DNA of 64,000 bases, from NCBI GenBank assembly GCA_963809385.1, contig CAWEJL010000016.1:199608-263607 (forward strand). Direction: 5' to 3'. Shown piece by piece: positions 25,774-33,893 of the stretch. Every line of letters starts with the position of its first letter. Within the stretch, counting starts at the first letter, position 1. The notes under the pieces were generated by a model that was given only the letters and a program-made list of their open reading frames with translations, did no database searches and had not been told where the DNA came from. Origin of the DNA: JAKAIY01 sp963809385 (GTDB lineage Bacteria > Chloroflexota > Ktedonobacteria > Ktedonobacterales > JADMIN01). Both the position numbers and the translations under genes were made by a program.

Positions 25774-28128
25774 ATGCATCGGCTATTTCGCGGTATCGGC
25801 GTCTTCTCCGTCCGGTTTCGCTGGGTGATTCTCGTCGCCTGGGTCGTCATCACGGTCGCGGGTGTGCGATTCTTCCCTGGACTCAGCACCGTCACCCAGG
25901 GTGGTCTCACTGACTTTTTGCCCGCCCACTCGCCGAGCAGCAGGGCGTTGCAGCTGGCCGCCCCATTTCAGAACACGCAATATGCCTCGCTCACCCTGGT
26001 CGCCGCTCGCGATAGTGGCCCGCTCACCGCGGCGGATCTGGCCACCGTTGATCAACTGGAAAGCTGGCTACGCGCTCAGCCGCATGTGAAGGTCGTGCTC
26101 GATACCGGCGTTTCTCCCGACGGAGCTGCGCGGCAGGCCGCGATTCAGGCTGATGTGCCGCCGTCGGGCGGTGGCTCGGCGGACCAATTGGTGAGCGCTA
26201 TCCGCGATCATCTGCGGTCCGTCAGCGCGTCGAGCGGATTGCGGCTACACCTCACCGGTCAGCTGGCGCTCTCTGAAGACACCACCGCCAACCTCCAGAC
26301 CTCCATAGGGAACACAACCACCTTTACCGTCCTGTTCATTATGCTCTTCTTGCTGGTGGTGTTCCGCGCGCCGCTCGCCCCGCTGATTACCCTGATCCCG
26401 GCAGGGCTGGTCGTGTTGCTTGCCGGCCCTGTCATCACCGGCGCAGTCAACCATTTCAACCTGGCCGTGTCGAGCATCTCTTCGCTGCTGCTGGTTGTGC
26501 TGGTGCTGGGCGCCGGCGCCGACTATGCGCTCTTCCTGATCTACCGCGAGCGCGAGGAGCTGCGGAATGGACTCACTCCGCCAGAGGCGGTCAAGAAGGC
26601 TGTGAGCGCCGTCGGCGAGACGATTACCTTTTCCGCGTTCACGGTCATCGCCGCGTTGCTCACCCTGGTTGTGGCCCAATTCGGCAGCTACAAGAGCCTC
26701 GGCCCCTCCCTGGCCATCGGCATTTTCCTGATGCTGCTGGCTGGTCTGACGTTGCTACCGGCGCTGCTGGCGATTTTCGGGCGCGCCGTCTTCTGGCCCA
26801 CCTCGACCAAACCGGTGGCTGTCCAGCCGGTCGGCATGTGGGGGCGCCTCACGGGCGGATTGGTGCAGCGCCCCGCGCTGACGCTGCTGCTCGGCGTCGT
26901 CTTCTTCGGCGGCCTGGCTCTGGGCGCCATCAATGCCCCGACCGCGGGCCTGGGGGCGATCAACGCTGGGCCGCCAGGAGCCGATTCCACGCTCGGGTCG
27001 GATCTGATCACCAAGCACTATCCGGCGCCCAGCGGCGTCCTCACCCAGACGTACTTTAAGTACGGACAATCCGTTTGGCAGAGTCCCGCGCAACTGAGCG
27101 TCGCCCAGGAGCAGCTTGGCGCGATCCCCGCCGTAAAGTTCGTGATGGGTCCGCTATCACCCGGCGGTATTCCTTTGACGGTGGACCAATTGACCCAGTT
27201 GTACCGCGTCATGGGGCCACCACAAGCGCTGCCTGTGGAAGAGCCAGCGCAATTCCAGCGCGCGGTTCCGTTCCAGCTCTATAACATCTATCGCGGCATC
27301 GCGCAGTACATCAGCGCGGATGGGCGCACCGTCATGTTTGTGACGATCCTGAAGGAGAACAGCGGCGGTACCGATGCGGTACCCGCTCTGCGAAGCAGGA
27401 TTACGTTCGCCGCGCAGGTCTCGGGCGCCGATCAGAGTGGCATCGTCGGCACGGACGAACTCGCCTACGATGTTGGCCAGGTCACGACGAGCGATCTGTT
27501 CCACATCATTCCGCTGGTCGCCGTCCTCATCGCGCTGCTGCTGGGGCTGGTGCTGCGCAGCCTGATCGCGCCGCTCTATCTCGTCGTGAGCGTTGTGCTC
27601 TCCTATCTGGCCTCGCTCGGACTGGTCGCGATTGTCTTCGTGCGCCTGGAAGGCCAGGATGGTATCCAGTTCATCCTCCCGTTCCTGATGTTCGTGTTCC
27701 TGATGGCGCTTGGCTCGGACTACAACATCCTGGTGATGACCCGCATCCGCGAGGAGGCGCACACGAAGCCCCTGCGCGAGGCGGTGCGGCACGCCGTCAA
27801 CATCACCGGCGGCACGATCACCACAGCGGGCCTGATCCTGGCGGGTACGTTCGCGGTGCTTGGCTTTGCCGTCGGCAGTGGCTCAACGTCGGCGCAAATC
27901 CAGCAGATCGCCTTCGGCATCGCCGCTGGTGTCCTGATGGACACCTTCCTGGTGCGCACGTTGCTCGTCCCGACGATGGTCGTCTTGTTGGGGCGCTGGA
28001 ACTGGTGGCCGTCGCCGCTCTTCAAGCAGCGGGTATCGTCGGAGCAGGGGGATGGAGCCGCGCCACCCGCCCTCGACGCGAGCATGCAACCAGCATTGTT
28101 GGCGGCGCCGCCTTCTGAGCCGGAGTAA
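25774..28128 (+). CDS. MMPL/RND-family exporter
   Basis: A 784-residue transporter with the duplicated layout of MMPL proteins: one helix, an outside domain (about 50-190), five to six helices, a second outside domain (about 420-570) and six more helices. Typical blocks are VLGAGADYALFLIYREREELRNG in the first half and MALGSDYNILVMTRIREEAHTKP in the second, where the Asp residues relay protons, and the repeated ALLPALLAIFGRAVFWPT-type end. It would export lipids or drugs using the proton gradient. A GGGAG motif precedes the ATG. Under likely MarR control. Confidence 0.93.
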   Translation: MHRLFRGIGVFSVRFRWVILVAWVVITVAGVRFFPGLSTVTQGGLTDFLPAHSPSSRALQLAAPFQNTQYASLTLVAARDSGPLTAADLATVDQLESWLRAQPHVKVVLDTGVSPDGAARQAAIQADVPPSGGGSADQLVSAIRDHLRSVSASSGLRLHLTGQLALSEDTTANLQTSIGNTTTFTVLFIMLFLLVVFRAPLAPLITLIPAGLVVLLAGPVITGAVNHFNLAVSSISSLLLVVLVLGAGADYALFLIYREREELRNGLTPPEAVKKAVSAVGETITFSAFTVIAALLTLVVAQFGSYKSLGPSLAIGIFLMLLAGLTLLPALLAIFGRAVFWPTSTKPVAVQPVGMWGRLTGGLVQRPALTLLLGVVFFGGLALGAINAPTAGLGAINAGPPGADSTLGSDLITKHYPAPSGVLTQTYFKYGQSVWQSPAQLSVAQEQLGAIPAVKFVMGPLSPGGIPLTVDQLTQLYRVMGPPQALPVEEPAQFQRAVPFQLYNIYRGIAQYISADGRTVMFVTILKENSGGTDAVPALRSRITFAAQVSGADQSGIVGTDELAYDVGQVTTSDLFHIIPLVAVLIALLLGLVLRSLIAPLYLVVSVVLSYLASLGLVAIVFVRLEGQDGIQFILPFLMFVFLMALGSDYNILVMTRIREEAHTKPLREAVRHAVNITGGTITTAGLILAGTFAVLGFAVGSGSTSAQIQQIAFGIAAGVLMDTFLVRTLLVPTMVVLLGRWNWWPSPLFKQRVSSEQGDGAAPPALDASMQPALLAAPPSEPE

Positions 28129-28171
28129 TCTAGCGAACCGCCGCCGCCCCTCGCGAGAGGCTGCGGCGCGG

Positions 28172-28262
28172 CGATGCGTCCGGCGGCGGCCAGATCGGCG
28201 CTCGTCGCGCGCCAGCGTGAGGACGCGGTGGAAGGCGCGGGCCGAGCGTTGCGGCGCTGGGG
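28172..28262 (-). pseudogene. comM 3'-end remnant
   Basis: About 90 bases matching the comM 3' region in the same orientation: ACGCGGTGGAAGGCGCGGGC (the ARAFHRV block on the minus strand) with GATCGGCGC and CTGCGGCGCGGCGATG to its left. Short deletions destroy the frame. It fills the space between the convergent exporter and radical SAM genes. Confidence 0.65.
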
Positions 28263-28272
28263 CGGCGCGTAG

Positions 28273-29412
28273 TTAGCGCACGCCGGAAGCCGCCATGACG
28301 CAGGCAGCGTCTTCGCCCAGGGGGTCGCCGGTGAGGGCGAAGGCGCGCGCCCGTGAGCCGCCGCAGCTATCGCGGTAGTCACAGCCCCCGCACGCACCGG
28401 TAAAGCGCGACGCCCGGATATCCTTGAGCAGCGGATCATCGCGATAGATGGAGACGATGTCGCGCTCACGAACATTGCCCAGGGCCAGCGGCAGGAAGCC
28501 AGCCGGGTATACCACGCCATGATGCGAGACGAAGATGATACCCTTGCCATCGCGGGTACCCGTGCTCTGCGCGCGCGGAGCGGAGCGCGGCGGCCCCAGC
28601 CGCTCCCGTAGCTCCTCCGCCAGTGTTGTGTAGAGCGTCCCAAGCCCGTACTGGCGCGTGATCTGCGCGGGCGAGGCGTTGATGTCGGGCCCCTGCGTCT
28701 TGCGCCAGCCCACCACGCGGCGGAAGAATGGCCCCTCGACCGTCCGGACGATGAGATCATAGGCGGACGCATCGTAGAGCAGGTGGCAGACATCCTCAGA
28801 CGCCTGGGCGTCGAGCGCGCCAACGTCCTGGCCGCGTCCGACGGGAATGAGGAAGAACACCTCCCAGACCTTCACCCCAACGTCTTTCAGGATTTGCGCG
28901 ATCGCTGGCAATTCGGTCACATTGTCACGCATAACGACCGTGTTGACTTGAACGGTGAATCCGGCGGCGACGAGCCGCTCAAGCGCCTTGATGGTCGCGT
29001 CAAAATGGTCGGCGACGCCGCGGATGCCCTCATGGGTAGCGGCATTGGCGCCATCGAGACTGAGGGAGACAATCGCCCCTCCCAGGTCCGCGAACCGGGA
29101 GATCGCCTCATCGGTCAGTTTTGGTGTCACGCTCGGCGCCAGCCCGACGGGGATACCCAGCTCGCGCGCATGCTCGATGAGTGTGAACGCATCGGGGCGC
29201 ATCAGGACATCCCCACCCGTCATAATGAGGACGGGGTACGGGCGTCCGAACGCCGTGAGGCTGTCAAGAAAGCGCAATCCTTCGGACGGCGACAGTTCGC
29301 CGGGGGCGGGGTGCGGCAGGGCTTCGGCTCGACAGTGCTTGCAGGCCAGCAAACATGCGCGGGTAGATTCCCAGAACACGAGAATCGGCCGTTGGTCAAA
29401 GTCTATCGCCAC
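28273..29412 (-). CDS. Radical SAM/SPASM protein (TIGR04053-like)
   Basis: A 379-residue enzyme. The radical SAM motif is ESTRACLLACKHCRAEA (CxxxCxxC), followed by the GGD-type glycine motif LIMTGGDVLMRP and a TIM-barrel core (GGAIVSLSLDGANAATHEGIRG). The C-terminal SPASM region, GACGGCDYRDSCGGSRARAFALTGDPLGEDAACV, binds extra iron-sulfur clusters. Relatives include heme d1 and peptide-modifying enzymes; substrate unknown. No precursor peptide is seen next to it. The ATG has AGGAGGG-like TTAGGAGGGC upstream. Confidence 0.9.
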   Translation of the reverse strand: MAIDFDQRPILVFWESTRACLLACKHCRAEALPHPAPGELSPSEGLRFLDSLTAFGRPYPVLIMTGGDVLMRPDAFTLIEHARELGIPVGLAPSVTPKLTDEAISRFADLGGAIVSLSLDGANAATHEGIRGVADHFDATIKALERLVAAGFTVQVNTVVMRDNVTELPAIAQILKDVGVKVWEVFFLIPVGRGQDVGALDAQASEDVCHLLYDASAYDLIVRTVEGPFFRRVVGWRKTQGPDINASPAQITRQYGLGTLYTTLAEELRERLGPPRSAPRAQSTGTRDGKGIIFVSHHGVVYPAGFLPLALGNVRERDIVSIYRDDPLLKDIRASRFTGACGGCDYRDSCGGSRARAFALTGDPLGEDAACVMAASGVR

Positions 29413-29820
29413 CAGGCCCTCCTAATTATGTGTTATTCCCAAAGACGCGCCACCCCGGCGCCCGCGGAGCCTGCGGCGATTCGCCGCCCAGCCTTTTCCC
29501 TTCTTCGCGTAGGGACGCGCAATCACAGGCTCCTCACGGCGAGCCCGGTCATCTGGCCAGGCGATGAAGGGCTGCGCATGCGCCACACCACACAAGGAGC
29601 GAGCGCCATGGAGGGCGGAAAGCCGGGTGGCGCGACGCTGGCGCGACGCTGGCGCGACGCTAGGGCGCCAGCCGGTGGCAGTCGCCCACTCAGGCTACCG
29701 ACCGCTTATCACAGTTGTGTCAAGATTTCCAAGCTTCCGGTCACAGCGCGATCACGGAGAAAGCGCAGCGGAGATATCAGGGGGTATCACGGGTATGCCG
29801 CCAGCCCCTTTCGTCGCTGC
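29413..29820. other. Intergenic region with an 11-bp tandem repeat
   Basis: No supported gene. Three perfect copies of GGCGCGACGCT stand in tandem at 29629-29661. The rest looks like neutral spacer between the radical SAM promoter and the end of the OsmC gene. Confidence 0.5.
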
Positions 29821-30270
29821 TCAGTCGTCGCTGCGCTCGGGGTCCATCGTGGCGCGCTCAGTGGTGGCGTGGACTTCGACGCGACCTTGCAGTGGCGTAC
29901 TGGCGGCCAGCGTGTTGTAGATGGTCCCCTGCCGCTGGAGATTCCGGTGGAGGAGATCGACCCGCGCAGGTTGCTCATCCGTCCAGAGGTGGAGTGTATA
30001 GCTGATGCTTGTTAGCCGTGGCGGGCGATCCTCACGCGTCCCCTCAATATTGACGGCGACCGCCGTATAGCTGAAGCGCAAGACGGGACTCAAGCGCTCG
30101 ACATTCTTGAGCATGCAGGCCGCAAGTGAGCTCAGCAGCAACTCGGCCGGATTCAGCAGGTCATCGCTCTGTTCAGGTGACACATCGAAGAAGACCTGCG
30201 CCTGCTTGGCCCGCGCCATCCCAACATGGGGCGCCAGGCGGCTCGCGTGGACGCTATAGTGCAGTGGCAT
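29821..30270 (-). CDS. OsmC-family protein
   Basis: A 149-residue OsmC/Ohr-like protein, a family that reduces organic peroxides with a cysteine pair. The core helix LLNPAELLLSSLAACMLKNVERLS carries the second conserved Cys. The place of the first Cys is less clear, so this may be an OsmC-like member without full peroxidase activity. The ATG (30268-30270) overlaps the stop of the ArsR gene by one base, with AGGAGA upstream, so the two are co-transcribed and coupled. Confidence 0.85.
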   Translation of the reverse strand: MPLHYSVHASRLAPHVGMARAKQAQVFFDVSPEQSDDLLNPAELLLSSLAACMLKNVERLSPVLRFSYTAVAVNIEGTREDRPPRLTSISYTLHLWTDEQPARVDLLHRNLQRQGTIYNTLAASTPLQGRVEVHATTERATMDPERSDD

Positions 30271-30821
30271 CAGCGGTTCTCCTGTCCATCCGCAGACGTA
30301 GAGCGCACATCGCAAGCCGCCGCGCCAGCCACTCCAGCCGCGCCAGCCGAGCAGTGTGGACAGGCGCAACCGGGCACGATGACGCCAGGCTCCCGCTTCG
30401 CCAGTTGCGCCAGGGAAGTCGGGCCTGTCGGGTCGGCTGAGTGCGCCGGATCGGTCGGGCTGAGCAGTTCGAGCGCGGCATCGAGTACGGCGAACAGGCG
30501 CGCATCGCGTACGTGGTAGTAGACGTTCCAGCCCTCACGTCGCCCCTCGATCAGACCCGCTGAGCGCAAGACCGCCAGTTGCTGCGAGATATACGCCTGG
30601 GGGTATCCTAGCAGAGCCTCCAGGTGGCAGACACAAGCCGCCTCGTCGCGCAACGCATCGAGCAGCGCCAGGCGCGCCGGATGCGCCAGAAGATGGAAGA
30701 GGCTTGCCTCGCGCTGTGTCGGTGTCTCGGCTTCGGCGATTACTAACGTTGGCTGATCGATCCGCTGGGCGCCGCCTGGCCCCAGGCGCTCGGAGGTTCT
30801 GCGCGTGCGCGTCATGGCCAT
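30270..30821 (-). CDS. ArsR/SmtB-family regulator with Cys-rich tail
   Basis: A 183-residue winged-helix metal sensor. EAACVCHLEALLGYPQAYISQQLAVLRSAGLIEGRREG contains CVCHL in the helix where ArsR proteins hold ELCVCDL, the arsenite site, then the recognition helix. The C-terminus has GCACPHCSAG, an additional CxCxxC group not found in standard ArsR. AAAGGAG lies ahead of the ATG. It heads a unit with osmC and diverges from the arsenic genes on the right, so it probably responds to arsenite or another soft metal. Confidence 0.9.
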   Translation of the reverse strand: MAMTRTRRTSERLGPGGAQRIDQPTLVIAEAETPTQREASLFHLLAHPARLALLDALRDEAACVCHLEALLGYPQAYISQQLAVLRSAGLIEGRREGWNVYYHVRDARLFAVLDAALELLSPTDPAHSADPTGPTSLAQLAKREPGVIVPGCACPHCSAGAAGVAGAAACDVRSTSADGQENR

Positions 30822-30990
30822 ATATCTCCTTTCGTTTTCGCTTAATCTTTAGCATATGCGTTACGCTGCATGTCTTCAAGCGGTTCTGCTCACAGTCGCT
30901 TCACAAAGCGCTCCGCTGGGCCCTGGCCTCACCTGCCCAGACACCCTCATGTCCAGATCGTTGAGACGTCTATGGCGCACCTGCGCACGG

Positions 30991-31195
30991 CAGGGCTTGT
31001 GAATTGTCTACGTCGCGGCCATGAATGGCCAGGGCTTGTGAATTGTCTACGTCGCGGCCATGAATGGCTGGCGCACGCGGGGACGGGGGCATCAATGCCC
31101 TGTCTGCCGCGTGCGCCGGCGCATCGGACTTCAGTCCGCGTCCGCGTGCTCCGGCCTTTTCAAGGCCGAGAGCGTCGGACAATTCACAGGCCCTG
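30991..31195. mobile_element. Multi-hairpin element with inverted ends (copy 2)
   Basis: CAGGGCTTGTGAATTGTC (30991-31008, repeated at 31030-31047) is inverted at GACAATTCACAGGCCCTG (31178-31195). The first 39 bases are duplicated in tandem, each with a GGCCATGAATGGC hairpin. The remaining hairpins (GGGCATCAATGCCC, GCGGACTTCAGTCCGC, CGGCCTTTTCAAGGCCG) match copy 1. It sits between the divergent arsR genes. Confidence 0.78.
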
Positions 31196-31213
31196 CTGCG
31201 CACGGCGGTTCCC

Positions 31214-31262
31214 TTGACGGCCTTTCGTATCTCGTGCTAGTATCTCAACGGACATTGATATA
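31214..31262 (+). promoter_or_regulatory. Promoter and ArsR-type operator
   Basis: A -35 TTGACG (31214-31219) and a -10 TAGTAT (31238-31243) are 18 bases apart. Overlapping the -10 and start, TATCTCAA-CGGACA-TTGATATA is an imperfect inverted repeat (7 of 8 positions) of the ATCAA-N6-TTGAT type used by ArsR proteins. Binding there would block RNA polymerase. Confidence 0.75.
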
Positions 31263-31330
31263 TCTCCCAGGAGCCGCAATACGCTATATCGCGCCGCAAC
31301 GCCCCGAAAGACGTGAAAGGATCGAACCCG

Positions 31331-31807
31331 ATGACAGCATCCCGCCGAATACAACACACGCAGATCGTAATGGCGGCGACGCGCAGCGCGGAGACGATCG
31401 CTCCAGCGGATGTTGCGGCGGACGCTGCCACTTTGACGGCGCTGGCCATCGCGCCACTCCTACGCCTGCTCTCTGACCCCACACGGCTGCGCATCTTCTC
31501 GCTGCTCCGTGAGGGCGAGGCGTGCGTATGCGAGCTGGCCAGCGCCCTGGGGCTTGCGGAGAATCTAGTCTCGCACCACCTCGGCGCGTTGCGGCGCGCT
31601 GGACTCGTGCGCGATCGCCGCGACGCCTCAGATGCGCGCTGGGTCTACTATACACTCGATGCGGCAGAGCTCGACCGGGCGCATGCCGCGGTGAGCGCGC
31701 TGTTTGATCCGCGTACCCTGGGTGTGCGCGTCCCGACCTGCGGTCCGGCGGCGATGTGCGGGCCAGAGACGTGCGGCCCGGATGGATGCGAGGGCGAGCA
31801 AAATTGA
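31331..31807 (+). CDS. arsR: ArsR-family repressor with CGP-rich tail
   Basis: A 158-residue ArsR. LSDPTRLRIFSLLREGEACVCELASALGLAENLVSHHLGALRRAGLV holds the arsenite-binding CVCEL and the recognition helix. The C-terminal tail CGPAAMCGPETCGPDGCEGEQN adds four cysteines in Cys-Gly-Pro spacing, not seen in classical ArsR. The ATG at 31331 is preferred over a GTG at 31313 because AAAGGA lies at a proper distance. It should repress its own promoter and the second operator at 31873. Confidence 0.9.
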   Translation: MTASRRIQHTQIVMAATRSAETIAPADVAADAATLTALAIAPLLRLLSDPTRLRIFSLLREGEACVCELASALGLAENLVSHHLGALRRAGLVRDRRDASDARWVYYTLDAAELDRAHAAVSALFDPRTLGVRVPTCGPAAMCGPETCGPDGCEGEQN

Positions 31808-31872
31808 GACGCTGCGCCTATCTGGGCATATGGGAGGGGCGTTGGCGTGGCGAAACGCTATCGCGTGGCCAA

Positions 31873-31894
31873 TACATCAATGCCCGTTGATATA
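31873..31894. promoter_or_regulatory. Second ArsR-type operator
   Basis: TACATCAA-TGCCCG-TTGATATA: inverted halves with the same 6-base spacing and consensus as the operator at 31241. It stands 70 bases before the CMD-family gene, so that gene and those after it may have their own arsenic-controlled promoter. Confidence 0.7.
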
Positions 31895-31963
31895 GTTGCT
31901 GTCGGTGACTGCGATATGCGCAGTGTCGTGATCGTCGTTATCGTCGTTGAGAAGGGAACACCC

Positions 31964-32308
31964 ATGACCACCAGCGCCAGTTCGGAGACCAGCACGGGGA
32001 CCAGCAGTGCATCCAAAATGGATGCCAAGACACGTGAACTCGTGGCGGTCGCGGCATCGCTCGCGGCCGGGTGCGAGAAGTGCCTGCGCCAGCACACCCT
32101 GGCCGCGCGCCGCGCCGGGGCCAGCGCGACTGAGCTCCAGCAAGCGGTAGAGATTGCGCGCGCGGCGCGGCTGACCGCTGTGCTGGGCATCGATGAGGTG
32201 GCGGAGCGGCTGACGAACGCGCCCGAACTGCCCGTCGCGGTAGCCGCCAGCGTGACCGACGCGAGCGCCGAGGGGAGTAGCTGCGGTCCCGACTGCGACT
32301 GTCACTAA
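31964..32308 (+). CDS. CMD/AhpD-like protein with Cys-rich tail, arsenic cluster
   Basis: A 114-residue carboxymuconolactone decarboxylase-family protein. The active-site block ASLAAGCEKCLRQHTLAARRAGAS has the CxxC...H arrangement of AhpD-like disulfide reductases, and the C-terminus SSCGPDCDCH adds four possible metal ligands. It lies between arsR and arsD behind its own operator. A redox or metal-relay role in arsenic resistance is inferred. The start was chosen for GAAGGGAAC upstream; a longer frame to 31847 crosses the operator. Confidence 0.8.
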   Translation: MTTSASSETSTGTSSASKMDAKTRELVAVAASLAAGCEKCLRQHTLAARRAGASATELQQAVEIARAARLTAVLGIDEVAERLTNAPELPVAVAASVTDASAEGSSCGPDCDCH

Positions 32309-32444
32309 CAGCGGCCACCGCTCGCCGAGCGCATTCATTCCGTTTCTCTGGTTCGCGCTATTCAGCGCCATTCAGTAGATCCTGACAGCGACCCGGACAC
32401 GGGCCAACCATGACCCAACCACGACCTGAGGAGGTCATACACGC

Positions 32445-32849
32445 ATGAAAGTGCAGATTTTCGATCCTGAGATGTGTTGCACCAGCGGTGTCTGTGGCAC
32501 AGCCCCTGACCCCACGCTGATCGAGGTGAGCGGGCTGGTCGAGCGCCTCAAGGCGGAGGGCGCCAGTGTCTCACGTTACCAGCTGAGCCGGCAGCCGCAC
32601 GCCTTCACCGCCACTTCCACTGTCTACCAGCTCCTGCTCAAGCGTGGAACACAGGCCTTGCCAGCGGTCATGGTCGACGACGTGCTGGTCTCCGCTGGGG
32701 CATACCCCACCTATGAGCAGATTCAGGCGCGCCAGCCCGTCGCGGCGGAAGCGGTCGTGGTAGCTGTGGCGACATCCTCCGCCGACAGCGACACAGACCC
32801 TGCCGTGGGTGATGGCGGCTGCGGCTGCGGCTCCTCGGGCTGCTGCTAG
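32445..32849 (+). CDS. arsD: ArsD arsenic metallochaperone
   Basis: A 134-residue ArsD. FDPEMCCTSGVCGTAPDP holds C11, C12 and C17, the three cysteines that pick up As(III) and pass it to ArsA. The thioredoxin-like body follows (VYQLLLKRGTQALPAVMVDDVLVSAGAYPTYEQI). The C-terminal tail ends DGGCGCGSSGCC, replacing the usual C-terminal Cys pairs with five cysteines. GAGGAGG lies ahead of the ATG. Confidence 0.92.
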   Translation: MKVQIFDPEMCCTSGVCGTAPDPTLIEVSGLVERLKAEGASVSRYQLSRQPHAFTATSTVYQLLLKRGTQALPAVMVDDVLVSAGAYPTYEQIQARQPVAAEAVVVAVATSSADSDTDPAVGDGGCGCGSSGCC

Positions 32850-32882
32850 GCTCCTGCTAGGCTCCTGTCAGGCTCCTGTCAG
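32843..32882. repeat. 11-bp tandem repeat after arsD
   Basis: CTGCTAGGCTC twice, CTGTCAGGCTC once, then CTGTCAG. The first unit includes the arsD stop codon, so repeat growth could shift the gene's end. Confidence 0.75.
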
Positions 32883-32983
32883 ACAACGCCACACATTGCG
32901 TTGATTCCATTGATTCGTATCAGTGGAGCGGCGCTAACAGCGCACGAGAGCGCACGACAAAGAACGAACAGGTAGCGAGACAC

Positions 32984-33877
32984 ATGGCTGAGTATCTTTT
33001 CTTTTCCGGCAAGGGGGGCGTTGGCAAGACCACAATGGCCAGCGCGACGGCGGTGGCGCTCGCCCAGCAAGGGCTGCGCACACTGCTCGTCACGACCGAC
33101 CCCGCCTCGAATCTCGCCGACGTATTCGAGCAGCCCATCGGGCCAGAGGCGGTCCCCATCGCTGGGGTCGATGGCCTGTGGGCGCTGGAGATCGATCCGG
33201 AAGCGGCCACCCGCGCCTACAAGCAGCGCGCGCTGGAGCCGCTGCGGGAGTTGCTGCCCGCAGCGCTGCTGGCCTCGGTCGAGGAGCAGATGAGTGGCCC
33301 CTGCACTGAGGAAATCGCCAGCTTTGACCGCTTCATCGCCTGCTTGCAGATGCCCGAATATGACCGCATCGTCTTCGACACCGCGCCGACCGGCCACACG
33401 CTGCGGCTGCTGGAGCTGCCCGCTGGCTGGAGCACGCACATCGAGGCCAGCGCGCGTGGCAGTGGGCAGACCTGCCTGGGGCCAGTCGATGCGCTCGCCG
33501 CCTCCAAGGCGGACTACGACCGCGCGGTGGCGCTCTTGCGCTCGCCGGAGGCGACCCGCTTCGTGCTGGTGACCCAGCCGGAGCGCACGAGCCTGGAGGA
33601 GACGCTGCGCGCGGACGGCGAGCTGCGTGCGCTGGGCATTGCGCCGCAGGACCTCATCATCAACGGCGTGATTCCCGAAGCCGCCGCCGATCACCCCTTC
33701 TTCCGCAGCCGCCGGCAGATGCAGGAGCGCATCATCGCCGACCTGCGCGCGCAGTTCACACTGGCGATCTGGCAGATGCCGCTGCTCGATCACGATGTCG
33801 CCAGCATCGCATCCCTTCGAAAGCTAGGTGAAGACCTTGAACGCCTCGGATTCCTCGCTGTCCCCGTCGCCCGCTGA
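32984..33877 (+). CDS. arsA: ArsA ATPase, half-size, first copy
   Basis: A 297-residue ArsA/GET3-type ATPase. The deviant Walker A is FFSGKGGVGKTTMAS, switch I is VTTDPASNLADVF, the A-loop/linker block is DTAPTGHTLRLLELP. Classical bacterial ArsA has two such halves in one chain (about 580 residues); here the two halves are separate genes. It takes As(III) from ArsD and powers its export. The metal cysteine is seen in MSGPCTEEI. A second partner cysteine lies in GSGQTCLGP. Confidence 0.92.
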   Translation: MAEYLFFSGKGGVGKTTMASATAVALAQQGLRTLLVTTDPASNLADVFEQPIGPEAVPIAGVDGLWALEIDPEAATRAYKQRALEPLRELLPAALLASVEEQMSGPCTEEIASFDRFIACLQMPEYDRIVFDTAPTGHTLRLLELPAGWSTHIEASARGSGQTCLGPVDALAASKADYDRAVALLRSPEATRFVLVTQPERTSLEETLRADGELRALGIAPQDLIINGVIPEAAADHPFFRSRRQMQERIIADLRAQFTLAIWQMPLLDHDVASIASLRKLGEDLERLGFLAVPVAR

Positions 33878-33893
33878 GGTGGCCAGCGCAGCC

